Below, in pieces: positions 1 through 8,614 of a stretch of 64,000 nucleotides of DNA. Position 1 is the stretch's first letter. Each line of letters starts with the position of its first letter. Position numbers and translations under genes: made by a program. This DNA is from Lentisphaerae bacterium GWF2_50_93. Its GTDB lineage: Bacteria > Verrucomicrobiota > Lentisphaeria > Victivallales > GWF2-50-93. The DNA is taken from contig MHBI01000020.1 of NCBI GenBank assembly GCA_001804815.1, positions 1 to 64,000 on the forward strand, given 5' to 3'. The notes under the pieces were generated by a model. It saw only the letters and a list, made by a program, of their open reading frames with translations. It ran no database searches and was not told where the DNA came from.

Positions 1-22
1 CAGGAGGATTTTTGTCCTCCTG
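1..22. terminator. hairpin at window edge, likely terminator
   Basis: An 8-bp perfect stem (CAGGAGGA pairing with TCCTCCTG) closes a 6-base loop and is followed by an A-rich stretch. It probably ends a gene lying outside the window, or works in the other direction where the A run reads as T. No gene in the window can be assigned to it. Confidence 0.5.
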
Positions 23-383
23 TCAATAAAAAAACATGGAAAAATAAAAGAAATGGGGCGGAGGCGGCTTGACTGTTTACATAACAGCTTGAACTCCAAC
101 GATTGAAAGCTCCTCTTGTTGGAGTACAAGCTTCAGTTTGTCCTCTCTTAACTTTGATTCGTTCTATTCCAAACCTTAAATTGTCCGTAATACTATCCGT
201 CCTTTTAGTGTTTTATATGCGCGATTATTTGAAGGAATATTGGTAAGTTTTTGCGGAGCAAAACCTTGCCAACGGCTTTTTTCGTGTCATTCGTGTGTTT
301 CGTGGTGTTTTTTTATCTGTGTCATCTGTGGGCGCATGTTTTGGTTGCGGCGTAAGCTGCTCCAGGAAAGTCTGTGGCAAAAA
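23..383. other. intergenic region with hairpin and word repeat
   Basis: No gene is supported here. Positions 86-100 and 118-132 form a 15-bp inverted repeat with one mismatch (AGCTTGAACTCCAAC against GTTGGAGTACAAGCT), whose inner part has the GGAG/CTCC foot seen in other hairpins of this window. Positions 281-334 hold a word repeat built from CGTGTCATTCGTGTG and CTGTGTCATCTGTG. Read on the minus strand this follows the stop codon of the 384-3089 gene. Confidence 0.5.
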
Positions 384-3089
384 TCATTTCCCATCCATCT
401 TTTCATAGAATTCTGCCTCCTTGCCGGAAAGCCTGCCTGCCTTGATCCTTCCATTGAGTTTCTGCATGTCGACATCGCGGGATGTTCCGGGAGGGGCATC
501 CTCGGTTTTCCTATCCGCCACAGTTCCAGCATTCTTTTCAGCCATGGATTTTGCGGGCTGCTCGAGAATAGACGTCGGTTTCAGGAAAGAGCGGTCGTCC
601 TTTTTTCCCAAGGCGGACCACAATTCGACCGCCGAAGAAACCGCAAGTACCAGGGCTACAGCAAATAAAAGCATGCGCCAGCTCCGTCCCTTCATGAAGG
701 AAAGGACGATAAAGAGCAGGAATGCCGGAACCATTATGTAGAATGAAATGTTCATATTGAAGATCAACAACCCCCATATGGCAAGAGATGCGCCTGCACC
801 GAACAAGATATAGGCTCCCAGCCGCAATATCAAAGCAGGTGTGGAATTTTCATGCCCTGTGCTTCCGAGAAGCATGCGCGTGCTTGAAATGGGGAGATTC
901 AAGGCAAGAAACATCATGAAGAAAATCAGCGCGCCGCCAGTGCCGAAAAAAGGGACTATCAGTATTCCGCATGTTGCAGCCCCGGCACAGGCGCCGACAT
1001 GATCAGCCGTCTCAATGCCTCCTCCGGATTCAATCTCCCCCTTCCCTGATTCCTTCAGCATCCTGGCCGCGATCGGGAAATATAATCCGCAGCATATCCC
1101 TGAAGAGGAAAACGCCAGGACAAACCAGCCGAAGTTCCAGAAGTCAGGCGTCTGATATGAAATTGCGAACAGGAGCAGCACATGCGCAGTCAGGGCAATC
1201 ACCAGCGAGGCGCCCGAGGAAACCCTCTTCTGCAATACTGGATGGAGTACAAGCATCCCGCCGGCGGCAAGTCCAAGCATGAAAAGGGCTGAGACCAGTC
1301 CGGCATTCACGTAGAGGGACCCCAGCAGAGTCTGGAACATATACATCAGCACAATGACAGTCCCCATGCTCACATATCCGATGCAGAATATAATGCGCCC
1401 CGCGCCTGGCTCACCTGTGCCGCTGGAACATTCCGACACCGCGGAAACAAGCGCCATGATCAGGAAGACGAGAAGCGGGACAAGGAGGACAAGCATGCCC
1501 TTCTGGATTATTTTAACGCTCAGTCCGGTGATATCCATCCCCGACTGCCTCGATGAAAGCAGAAGTGCGTAAAGGAAACCGAGCGGCATGGAATCAGAAT
1601 TGATCATTGGAGCAGCCCCGAAGGCCGCGGCATATGATTCCTCGGCTAACTTCTCACGGTCAGGAAGATAGAGGCTTCTCAGGGATTCAACTGGAAGGAT
1701 TTTCCCGATGCCTTTGACCAGTCCAAGTCTTTTCTCCAGAATGCCGGGATCACCTGTCAGCCAGGAGGAATCCGAAGCGATGAACCAGCTGCTGTCGCCA
1801 GTTACAACAACCGATTTTTTGAAAACATAAGCGAGGCTGTTCTTCACCGACGCCCCGGCAAATGCGAGCTCAGGACCAATCACGTTTTCACCTGCGCTGA
1901 CACGTGTCCCCAATATCCCGTTCCTGGTCAGCGCCTTCGAAACAGCCTCGTAGAACTCAATCGTAAAATAGCGGTTGACAACCGAACTCGTCGCGTCGGG
2001 CATGTTCACGATGACAATGTCATAGGCCTTATCCCTCCTCTTCAGGAACTCCCTGGCGTCGCTGCCCGGGACCGTATGGAACCGCACGTCGCTTATTCTC
2101 AATTCAGGTGGAAGACATGCATTGACCCTGCGGATGTATTCTCCGTCGTAATGGATCCATGAGATCTCCTCTATCTGGGGGAACTTCAGGAATTCCCTGC
2201 ACAAATTGAGGCCGGAACCAATTACAAGAATTTTCTTCGCATCAGGTTTCTGGCAGAGATGGACGGAAATGATCTTCAGGGCGCTCTCGCTGTCAGGCAC
2301 GCTCTCACCTGCGCCTCCCTCGCGTACTATCGACCATTGCCCGTTGTAGACGCCATAGAGGTATTCCGCCTGCGGCGTCGCAAACCATCCCCGGTATGAT
2401 TCGGCAGGAAGAAGCTTCTTCCATTTCTGGATCCTCAGGCCGTCGCCAACCTTGAAAAAAATACCGGCTGCTGTCAGCATCACGGCGCAGGAAAGCAGCA
2501 TGACCGCCCTCTCCTTCCTGAGGAAAATGGCGCATGCCGCAACCACTGTCAGGCAAAGCGGCATCGCGAGATATTCAACAGGAACGCCGGCGTAGAGAAG
2601 CAGCGTTGTGCCGGCGCCTCCGATGCAACTTCCCAGTGATTCATATATGAAAGTCCCAGCCACGGGAAACTTCGAGTTCCCGGCGGTCCATCTGCATGCA
2701 AGCGGAAAGATGGCGCCTGTCAGAAAACTGACCGGACCGTTGGCGAGGAGCGACCAGGATATCAGTTTCCATATTGGAAAAACCTCATACGCCTCCACTC
2801 CTGCAAGGCTCCTTATATTCATGATCAGGAGACTTTGACTTAGAAATGCCGGGACATAAAGCAGTATGACGAAATGGGTTTTCGCGGACATTTTTTCTGA
2901 AAGGTTCCCGAAGGAGAAGACAATTGATGCACCCAGCGCTATCCAGAAAAACCAGGTCGCAAAGAAGACGCCTACGGCTATGTCGTTGCTCTCAAAAGAT
3001 CCCAGGAATTCGCGGAATATGATTGCCTGGGACGCGATGGCGAACATCCCGACTGCGAAGATCGCAAAATTCTTTTTGAATTTTTCCAT
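384..3089 (-). CDS. polytopic membrane protein with spermidine-synthase-like domain
   Basis: A 901-residue protein. The N-terminal ~210 residues form several hydrophobic helices. Residues ~235-450 look like the S-adenosylmethionine-binding fold of spermidine synthases, with a glycine-rich loop VIGSGLN at ~289-295, an acidic strand end, and VNMPDA followed by RYFTIEFYEAV. A second block of hydrophobic helices covers ~530-840, and the tail is hydrophilic. This matches the fused membrane/polyamine-aminopropyltransferase-like family, in which true polyamine synthesis is often unproven. It lies downstream of the MEMO/AMMECR1 gene on the same strand, 36 bases away across a GGAG-foot hairpin, so cotranscription is plausible. 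The substrate is unknown. Confidence 0.75.
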   Translation of the reverse strand: MEKFKKNFAIFAVGMFAIASQAIIFREFLGSFESNDIAVGVFFATWFFWIALGASIVFSFGNLSEKMSAKTHFVILLYVPAFLSQSLLIMNIRSLAGVEAYEVFPIWKLISWSLLANGPVSFLTGAIFPLACRWTAGNSKFPVAGTFIYESLGSCIGGAGTTLLLYAGVPVEYLAMPLCLTVVAACAIFLRKERAVMLLSCAVMLTAAGIFFKVGDGLRIQKWKKLLPAESYRGWFATPQAEYLYGVYNGQWSIVREGGAGESVPDSESALKIISVHLCQKPDAKKILVIGSGLNLCREFLKFPQIEEISWIHYDGEYIRRVNACLPPELRISDVRFHTVPGSDAREFLKRRDKAYDIVIVNMPDATSSVVNRYFTIEFYEAVSKALTRNGILGTRVSAGENVIGPELAFAGASVKNSLAYVFKKSVVVTGDSSWFIASDSSWLTGDPGILEKRLGLVKGIGKILPVESLRSLYLPDREKLAEESYAAAFGAAPMINSDSMPLGFLYALLLSSRQSGMDITGLSVKIIQKGMLVLLVPLLVFLIMALVSAVSECSSGTGEPGAGRIIFCIGYVSMGTVIVLMYMFQTLLGSLYVNAGLVSALFMLGLAAGGMLVLHPVLQKRVSSGASLVIALTAHVLLLFAISYQTPDFWNFGWFVLAFSSSGICCGLYFPIAARMLKESGKGEIESGGGIETADHVGACAGAATCGILIVPFFGTGGALIFFMMFLALNLPISSTRMLLGSTGHENSTPALILRLGAYILFGAGASLAIWGLLIFNMNISFYIMVPAFLLFIVLSFMKGRSWRMLLFAVALVLAVSSAVELWSALGKKDDRSFLKPTSILEQPAKSMAEKNAGTVADRKTEDAPPGTSRDVDMQKLNGRIKAGRLSGKEAEFYEKMDGK

Positions 3090-3099
3090 ATGGTATTAA

Positions 3100-3123
3100 G
3101 GAGCGCTGGCATCCTGCCGGCAT
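3100..3123 (+). repeat. GGAG-foot hairpin repeat (GCGCTGGC type)
   Basis: GGAGCGC is followed by the hairpin CTGGC-atcct-GCCGG. Near-identical units occur at 27916-27938 and, inverted, at 58183-58206, with a degenerate one at 24887-24915. It fills the gap between two minus-strand genes. Confidence 0.6.
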
Positions 3124-3125
3124 TC

Positions 3126-4673
3126 TCATTTTCTTTCATCTTCCCCGAAGACTTCGGCCTGGAATGTCAGATAGCTCGCGCCTTCCTTCCAGGCGTCTGC
3201 AGGAAGTCCGGCCTTCCTTGACAGGTAAGTCAATGTGGTCTCCAGATCCCAGCCCTGTTCCGGAGCGACCTGCGGCAGGAAAACCGCCGATCTCCCGCTT
3301 TTCTTGAGAACCATGCCGTCGGTTCCGATCCTGATGTCCTTGTATGAATCGACTTTCTTCGGAGGAGTGAGCGCTGATATCTCAATTGACAGATTCTTAA
3401 CTTCATCCCTGGCGACAGCATTGAACCTCGGATCATTGACAGCGGAATTTACGGCGTTGGAGAGCACCGATTCATAAAGCGGCTGGCTTGGAAAAATCTC
3501 TCCGATGCATCCGCGGAGTTCTCCCTTTTCCTTGAGGGTGACGAAGGCCGCCCTCTGCTCCTTCACCCCATCCGTAAGCACAAAACCTAATTCAGCAGGA
3601 GTCGGAGGCTTGTTCTTTTCCAGATAATAGACAATCGTCTTCCTGGCGAGTTCCAAAAGCATTTTCTTTTCCTCAACCGTCAATCCCTTTTCCGGATTTT
3701 CTTTAACTGCCTGTTCCTTTTTCACACTCCAGGCACCTGAAAATGCGATGGAGAAATAACTGACCGAGTTTTCATAATTACCTGTGCCCCCGCCTGAAGT
3801 CGAATAATTAACCTTCACGGCCTTCGAATTTTCCGGAAGCATTGAAAGAAGAGTCGCAATCGGCACATAACCGCATATTGTGTCACCTGTTTTCCGTATG
3901 TACTTCAGGAAAACATCCGCATCCTTCTTCACGATCATTTCATATGCTCCTGAATCAAGTTCATAAAGCTTCGCGGAAATATTGTCCGTGAAAGGGAGAT
4001 AATCATAGTTTGGACCGTAGTGTGTGAAATCAGAACTGACCAGAAGAAGAGTGCCGTCATCCATCAGGCCCTTCAATATTCTACCTGCCTCCCTTATGGC
4101 GTCAAGGGAGCATTGTCCGGCGATGATGAAGACTATCTTCGGGAACTCGCTGGCCGTCGGTTGCCGGTCGTCGGAATTATGGAATTGAAACACGTACTGG
4201 AGGAGAGGCACCTGGATCTGGACGCTGTGCTCGCTGGTCAGCGCTTCAGGTATATCCTTGAAGATCGGTTCCTTCAGAAGCCTGTCTATGAATTCGGTGT
4301 CCATGGACACTTTTCCCAAGGGCGTCTCGAAAGTATCATATTTCGGAACGCTGCAGGTGTCGCTCATCCTCATGCTGTGGCTGGGACCGAGTATTACTAT
4401 CCTCTTGTAGCTTTTATCCAGGGACTTGAGCCCGCAGAACGCAGTTTTGCCAGAATATTGATATCCTGCATGCGGCTGTATGAGCGCGATGACATCCTTC
4501 ACATCCCGGCCTTCCGCTTTTCTGTAAAGTTCGTCGAGGAGCCTGGTAAGTTCAGCCTTTTCGGCGGGATACCATCTGCCGGCCAGCGTGGACTTGAAAT
4601 ATTTTTCTGTTTCTGCGAAACATAAAAATATAAATGATACGAATATCGCGAGACAGAAAAGAGATTTCTTCAT
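3126..4673 (-). CDS. amrB-amrA: exported AmmeMemoRadiSam protein B-A fusion (MEMO + AMMECR1)
   Basis: A 515-residue fusion. Residues 1-20 are a signal peptide (MKKSLFCLAIFV...CFA). The MEMO domain (~25-300) has the conserved histidines in PHAGY (H68), GPSHS (H99), the EHSVQIQVP block and SSDFTHYG. The AMMECR1 domain (~330-505) has the LRGCIG motif and the DPRF block. MEMO and AMMECR1 proteins co-occur with a dedicated radical SAM enzyme, which lies upstream at 5816-6790, but their chemistry is unsettled. The signal peptide implies that this part acts outside the cytoplasm while the radical SAM partner stays inside. A vapBC cassette separates the two. Confidence 0.9.
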   Translation of the reverse strand: MKKSLFCLAIFVSFIFLCFAETEKYFKSTLAGRWYPAEKAELTRLLDELYRKAEGRDVKDVIALIQPHAGYQYSGKTAFCGLKSLDKSYKRIVILGPSHSMRMSDTCSVPKYDTFETPLGKVSMDTEFIDRLLKEPIFKDIPEALTSEHSVQIQVPLLQYVFQFHNSDDRQPTASEFPKIVFIIAGQCSLDAIREAGRILKGLMDDGTLLLVSSDFTHYGPNYDYLPFTDNISAKLYELDSGAYEMIVKKDADVFLKYIRKTGDTICGYVPIATLLSMLPENSKAVKVNYSTSGGGTGNYENSVSYFSIAFSGAWSVKKEQAVKENPEKGLTVEEKKMLLELARKTIVYYLEKNKPPTPAELGFVLTDGVKEQRAAFVTLKEKGELRGCIGEIFPSQPLYESVLSNAVNSAVNDPRFNAVARDEVKNLSIEISALTPPKKVDSYKDIRIGTDGMVLKKSGRSAVFLPQVAPEQGWDLETTLTYLSRKAGLPADAWKEGASYLTFQAEVFGEDERK

Positions 4674-4686
4674 ATTCTCCCTCCAG

Positions 4687-4766
4687 GTAACGCAGACATT
4701 CCTGTCTGCAGTTTTGAATATTTTTCAACAAGGGAAACAAGACGCAGACAGGAATGTCCGCGCTAC
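4687..4766. repeat. REP-like inverted hairpin pair (GCAGACA type)
   Basis: The left unit is GTAA plus the hairpin GCAGACA-ttcc-TGTCTGC. The right unit is the hairpin GCAGACA-ggaa-TGTCCGC plus GCTAC. The two are near reverse complements, so the whole 80 bases can also fold into one long stem. The same hairpin with a CTAC foot recurs at 5603-5625, on the other side of vapBC. Confidence 0.75.
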
Positions 4767-4799
4767 CCAAATCACCAGTTCAACCTGCCTTTTCTTCAA

Positions 4800-5240
4800 T
4801 CAATATTTCACAGTAAATTCATCAATCTTCCTGATAAAAGAATATTTGTTCTTCAGTTTTAGCAGATCCTTGTCAGCAGTAAAAAGCTCCCCTGATGCGA
4901 ACTCCGCAGCATGAAGATAGGATGCGTCATAGGCGGTCAGTGAATTTTCATCGGCAATCTTCATAAGGTTGAACATTTCCTCGATACCGGGATTTAAATA
5001 TTCCACCTTGATGCTGTTGACAGTTGAAACCGCAAGCCTTGCCTTGTCACTGGCCATCCTCTTATGCAGGATGGCTGTCCTAAGCAAATTGACAATCTCA
5101 TATTTCCAGAGGACAGGCTGGAAAAGATCAAGCCTCCCGTGAATCACTTCAATCAGGAGATTTTCAGCTTTCTGATTGAATTCATCATGCAGGAACCAGG
5201 AAGCCGACACCGATGCATCAATAACAACCCTCCTGTTCAT
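4800..5240 (-). CDS. vapC: PIN-domain toxin, VapC-like
   Basis: A 146-residue PIN-domain protein. The acidic site is visible as VIDASVSASW near the N-terminus, a central glutamate in KYEIVNLL, and YDASYLHAAE with the ELFTADKDLLK block near the C-terminus. This is the family of Mg-dependent RNases neutralised by a cognate antitoxin. Its ATG overlaps the antitoxin stop by 4 bases, implying translational coupling. It sits inside the AmmeMemoRadiSam locus and looks like a later insertion. Confidence 0.85.
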   Translation of the reverse strand: MNRRVVIDASVSASWFLHDEFNQKAENLLIEVIHGRLDLFQPVLWKYEIVNLLRTAILHKRMASDKARLAVSTVNSIKVEYLNPGIEEMFNLMKIADENSLTAYDASYLHAAEFASGELFTADKDLLKLKNKYSFIRKIDEFTVKY

Positions 5241-5506
5241 CTCTTCCTCCCGAAATCGACCATTTCCCTTGCGGTCATCTTCCTGGCAGGCCTGTATTCC
5301 TTCTGTGACTCCCTGATCATCTTGAAATTGCTGAGTATCCCCTGCGCCTTCCGCTCACGTTCAGAATCCTCCTTCTTACCATAAGGGATCAGCACGGCCA
5401 CGTCCTTGCCCCTTTTCCGTATGAGAATTTCCTCTCCCGTCCTTTCAACAATTGCAAGCAACTGTGAAAAATGTGTCTTGGCCTCGAATGCTCCATATGC
5501 TTTCAT
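5237..5506 (-). CDS. vapB: Phd/YefM-type antitoxin partner of the PIN toxin
   Basis: An 89-residue protein starting MKAYGAFEAKTHF. The N-terminal EAKTHFSQLL and ILIRKRGKDVAVLIP are typical of the Phd/YefM fold, which binds DNA and autoregulates. The C-terminal half (EYRPARKMTAREMVDFGRKR) would bind the toxin. An upstream in-frame start exists at 5539, but the family N-terminus fits 5506. Confidence 0.85.
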   Translation of the reverse strand: MKAYGAFEAKTHFSQLLAIVERTGEEILIRKRGKDVAVLIPYGKKEDSERERKAQGILSNFKMIRESQKEYRPARKMTAREMVDFGRKR

Positions 5507-5602
5507 AAGTACTCTCCGTAAATAAACTGGTTTATCCAACTGGTCTGTTTAAACATACACACCTAAGACATATTTTCAAATATTCAATATCCGAAGAAAG
5601 AC

Positions 5603-5625
5603 GCAGACAGGAATGTCTGCGCTAC
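5603..5625 (-). repeat. single REP-like hairpin (GCAGACA type)
   Basis: The hairpin GCAGACA-ggaa-TGTCTGC is followed by GCTAC, so it reads GTAGC-hairpin on the minus strand. The stem is the same as in the pair at 4687-4766. Confidence 0.7.
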
Positions 5626-5630
5626 TTCAT

Positions 5631-5819
5631 TCACCCGATCCATTTTCCTTCGGTGTTGACCTCGGGCCCAATCGGCCTTATCCTGCCAGTATATTTTTTT
5701 ATTTTCACATCAGCCATCTCCGATTGCATGCCGCGGTACTCATGTCCAGGCAGAATCCCGATCACACCGTAAGCCGATGTGAAAATAAAAAAATATTTCA
5801 AGAATGTCCTGCGGTTCAT
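5631..5819 (-). CDS. small anchored protein coupled to AmmeMemoRadiSam radical SAM enzyme
   Basis: A 62-residue protein beginning MNRRTFLKYFFIF, which has the RRTFL look of a Tat signal or a basic-plus-hydrophobic membrane anchor, followed by a short polar tail. Its ATG overlaps the radical SAM stop codon as ATGA, which fixes the start and argues for coupled translation. In-frame starts further upstream would run inside the radical SAM gene. I do not recognise a family. The tail is too short for a known cofactor domain. It may tether or present a partner at the membrane. Confidence 0.6.
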   Translation of the reverse strand: MNRRTFLKYFFIFTSAYGVIGILPGHEYRGMQSEMADVKIKKYTGRIRPIGPEVNTEGKWIG

Positions 5820-6790
5820 TTCCATACGCCGTATATCTCCCTGCCGCATGGGCACTTGCCATCCTTGAGGTTGTTCTGCAGCAGGGTATATCCGTTTCTC
5901 TCGATCAGAAGCCTGCTGCATTTCGGACAGTATGTATTCTGGCCTTCCCTGCTGGCTATGTTGCCGATATAGACGTAGTTCAGCCCTTCCTCCATCGCCA
6001 TCTTCCTGGCAAGATCCAGTGTTTCAAGCGGTGTCGGAGGAAGATTCTTCATCTTGTAAATCGGGAAGAAACGTGAGAAGTGAAGAGGCGTATCAGCTCC
6101 GATGTTCTTTACAATCCACCTTACCAGTTTCCTAATTTCGTCCTGACTGTCATTCAAGGTAGGGATGAGCAGATTGATTATCTCGACGTGTACGCCACTC
6201 TCCTTGGCGGTGACCAGGGCATCCAATACGGGTTGGAGGGTAGCCTGCGGGACTTTCCGGTAGAACTCTTCGGTCATGCCCTTGAGATCGATCCTGGCAG
6301 CATCGACATGCTTGAGAAGTTTCTTCCACGGAGGCGTGTTGATGTATCCGGCAGTCACGAGGACATTCCGGATCTTCTTCTCATGTGCGAGCTTCGCAGT
6401 GTCGAGGACATATTCATAGAAGACCACTGGATCCGTATAAGTATAGGAGATGGTTGTGCAGCTGTATTTCACTGCATTGTCGACAATCTGATCAGGAGGA
6501 CAGCTGTATGCCTCGCTGTCTTCCGGGTTGGCCTGGGAGATCTCCCAGTTCTGGCAGTTCAGGCAATGGAGATTGCATCCGACAGTCGCAATTGAAAGCG
6601 ATTTTGTGCCCGGCAGGAAATGGAAGCATGGCTTCTTTTCGATGGGGTCGACATTTATGGAGCACGGAAAACCATATACGACCGAAGTAAGCCTGCCTTC
6701 AATATTGACCCTGACCCTGCACTCGCCGCTCTGGCCGGGCATGATGATGCAGTATCTCGGGCACAGCTCGCACTGGACGGTTTTAGACAT
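5816..6790 (-). CDS. amrS: AmmeMemoRadiSam system radical SAM enzyme
   Basis: A 324-residue radical SAM protein. The 4Fe-4S motif CNLHCLNC is at residues 72-79 (C-x3-C-x2-C). The N-terminus carries an extra cysteine set (CELCPRYC...GEC) and the C-terminus another (CPKCSRLLIERNG...CPCG), resembling a rubredoxin-like knuckle. This layout is that of the enzyme always found with MEMO and AMMECR1 proteins, related to pyruvate-formate-lyase-activating enzymes. It is first in the locus, and its stop codon overlaps the next start. Confidence 0.9.
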   Translation of the reverse strand: MSKTVQCELCPRYCIIMPGQSGECRVRVNIEGRLTSVVYGFPCSINVDPIEKKPCFHFLPGTKSLSIATVGCNLHCLNCQNWEISQANPEDSEAYSCPPDQIVDNAVKYSCTTISYTYTDPVVFYEYVLDTAKLAHEKKIRNVLVTAGYINTPPWKKLLKHVDAARIDLKGMTEEFYRKVPQATLQPVLDALVTAKESGVHVEIINLLIPTLNDSQDEIRKLVRWIVKNIGADTPLHFSRFFPIYKMKNLPPTPLETLDLARKMAMEEGLNYVYIGNIASREGQNTYCPKCSRLLIERNGYTLLQNNLKDGKCPCGREIYGVWK

Positions 6791-7154
6791 GATTCACCAT
6801 AGGCATAAATATTTATGTCAATATAGTTTAATATCATGCATTATCCAGTTATCCAGAACGGGGAGTTACCCTGCCTGTCAGGGATAATTGTAAAAGAAGT
6901 CAGAATTCTGCGGCCTACTGCGGTGGTCGCAGTTTTATCAGTGTGAAACTTAAGTAGGTTTTGTCTCCGCATTGCGCGGGACAAGCGTCGCTTCGCTCGG
7001 CTATGCGATCTCCGAGCGCAAAAGACAAAGAGTCCGATTGCGCCAAGGATGTCGCAAGCTACTCAAAGCAAGTTTCAAAGAAGGAATCAGGAGTGAGAAG
7101 ATACCCGTAGTTGAAATAGAATCTCATTCTGGATTCCAGCAAGCCGTTCCACAC
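6791..7154. other. intergenic region with palindrome and REP-like repeat
   Basis: The 14-bp perfect palindrome CATAAATATTTATG (6804-6817) lies 13 bases before the radical SAM start. Positions 6914-6957 contain CTAC...GTAG flanking TGCG-gtggt-CGCA. This block shares GGTGG(T/C)CGCAGTTTTATCA with 41911-41929. Positions 6962-7150 show no gene that I can support. Confidence 0.5.
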
Positions 7155-8432
7155 CTACTTTTCCAGCATGGCGCCGACCATCGCCGATGCATCCAGGATA
7201 GAAGCCAGCTTGCTTTCCATGGCAAATGTCGTCCCGCAGAACACGTCATGTTCAGGAAGGTAGGATGACCCGTGCGTGCCCCTGATCCTGGAGTCGTCCT
7301 GTGAAATGCTCATCGGCGGCCAGAGGGACATGAAAAGTTCACATGGATCGAAACCCGGCTTGTTATGGATGTCGACATGAGTTGCATAATCGGGGGCCTC
7401 GGACTGGCGGTCCCACCACTTGTATGAGAACCAGCTGCCGGCGGCCGCCTCCATGATGATATCGCCGCAGCGTTCGTTGTTGATTTCATTCCTGGTCAGG
7501 ATCCTCAGGACGCCCTTCACATCATCGAAAAGTTCGGCTACGGCGCTTATGTCGCTCTTGTCATTTATATAGATATGGGCGATCTGGTGGTCGACCATGG
7601 CAAAGGCCCTTGAAGCATAAAGATCCGGATACCGGCGGCCTCCTACGTTCCGTTCAACGAAGAATCCGGCATCCCAGAGTATCCTGTTGGGAAAAATTGG
7701 CTGCTGGGCCTGCGTAATGGCATAATCCCCGAAGATCAGCACCTCGTATCCTGCGAGTTTCGCAGAAACGAAAAGCTTCTCAATTTCATTTTCAGTCTGA
7801 CGGAACGTATCCGGAACCGTGGCGCTGTCAGGCCCGAATTTCTGAAGGCCGTAGTCCATATGAGGCAGATAGACAAGCAGGACATCTGTCGCCTCGTCGG
7901 ATACAAGGAGCTCGGATGCGGCCGAAGAAATCCATCTTGTCGAATCAATTGAAGTGAATGGCCCCCAGTATGAACGGAGGTTGAAATCCTGTCCTGTCTT
8001 CCGGCACAGGGCGGAATAAAGGCCGTCGGGCTCCGAGTAGAACGACTGGATCATCCCCCCGTGATGCTTGTGTATCGGCGCCGGAGAGAGGACGAGATCG
8101 CTGTCGCGCCCTATGCTCTGCTGCCAGCAGATCTGACCTACTGTGCCGCCGTTCCTCCGGAATTTCTCCCAGATCCTCTTGCCGTCGTAGAGGGATGAGG
8201 ACTGCTCCCAGAAGAAAGTCTTCCGCAGCTTCCTGTCGAGGAAACCATTGGCTATCATCCCATGCTGTGCCGGAGGGAGTCCCGTACGGAAACTAGCCTG
8301 CACCGGGCATGTGAGCGCGGGAAAGACTGTCTTGATGTTTTTGCTGTTAAGTTTTTTCCAGAAATCGGCCTTGGCATGCTTCTGCCAGAGCTCATGGCTC
8401 AGCGCGGCGACCTGGATTACTAAAAGCTTCAT
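7155..8432 (-). CDS. type I phosphodiesterase / alkaline-phosphatase superfamily protein
   Basis: A 425-residue protein starting MKLLVIQVAALSHEL; a longer in-frame start at 8501 is unlikely because it would overlap a repeat. The motif PALTCPVQASFRTGLPPAQHGM carries the candidate nucleophile threonine and the histidine typical of nucleotide pyrophosphatase/phosphodiesterase relatives. Later metal-ligand candidates are in LPHMDYG, FGDYAI, MVDHQIAH and GTHGSS. There is no signal peptide, so it is probably cytoplasmic. The substrate is unknown. It stands alone on the minus strand, separated from ilvN by a REP-like element. Confidence 0.75.
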   Translation of the reverse strand: MKLLVIQVAALSHELWQKHAKADFWKKLNSKNIKTVFPALTCPVQASFRTGLPPAQHGMIANGFLDRKLRKTFFWEQSSSLYDGKRIWEKFRRNGGTVGQICWQQSIGRDSDLVLSPAPIHKHHGGMIQSFYSEPDGLYSALCRKTGQDFNLRSYWGPFTSIDSTRWISSAASELLVSDEATDVLLVYLPHMDYGLQKFGPDSATVPDTFRQTENEIEKLFVSAKLAGYEVLIFGDYAITQAQQPIFPNRILWDAGFFVERNVGGRRYPDLYASRAFAMVDHQIAHIYINDKSDISAVAELFDDVKGVLRILTRNEINNERCGDIIMEAAAGSWFSYKWWDRQSEAPDYATHVDIHNKPGFDPCELFMSLWPPMSISQDDSRIRGTHGSSYLPEHDVFCGTTFAMESKLASILDASAMVGAMLEK

Positions 8433-8488
8433 TGCGGCCTGTGTATAGTTTTTACAAGTTCCAAATTCTAAACTAAAGAAAAATCTAA

Positions 8489-8569
8489 GAACATGCCTCA
8501 CGGCATTAACTACAAACGAATAAATGACAATTGGGAATTTGTTCGTAGTTAAGCCCGCAAGGGCTGTTC
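8489..8569. repeat. cloverleaf REP-like element, copy A
   Basis: The outer GAAC/GTTC stem encloses three arms: TGCC-tcac-GGCA; a ~15-bp arm TTAACTAC...GTAGTTAA with one mismatch; and AGCCC-gcaa-GGGCT. It reads as hairpin-CTAC...GTAG-hairpin. Related copies are at 19308-19387 and, inverted, at 43293-43367. Confidence 0.8.
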
Positions 8570-8614
8570 ATTTATTTATTTCGGCTCAAATATTCGCCTG
8601 GAGCTTGGACACCA

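Noticed and set aside
4020..4625. A 201-codon open frame on the plus strand
   Set aside because: It lies wholly antisense to the MEMO domain, whose motifs are clear; no family features.
6972..7154. Small gene upstream of the phosphodiesterase stop
   Set aside because: The open frame runs into the antisense of the phosphodiesterase gene and has no start signal or family features.
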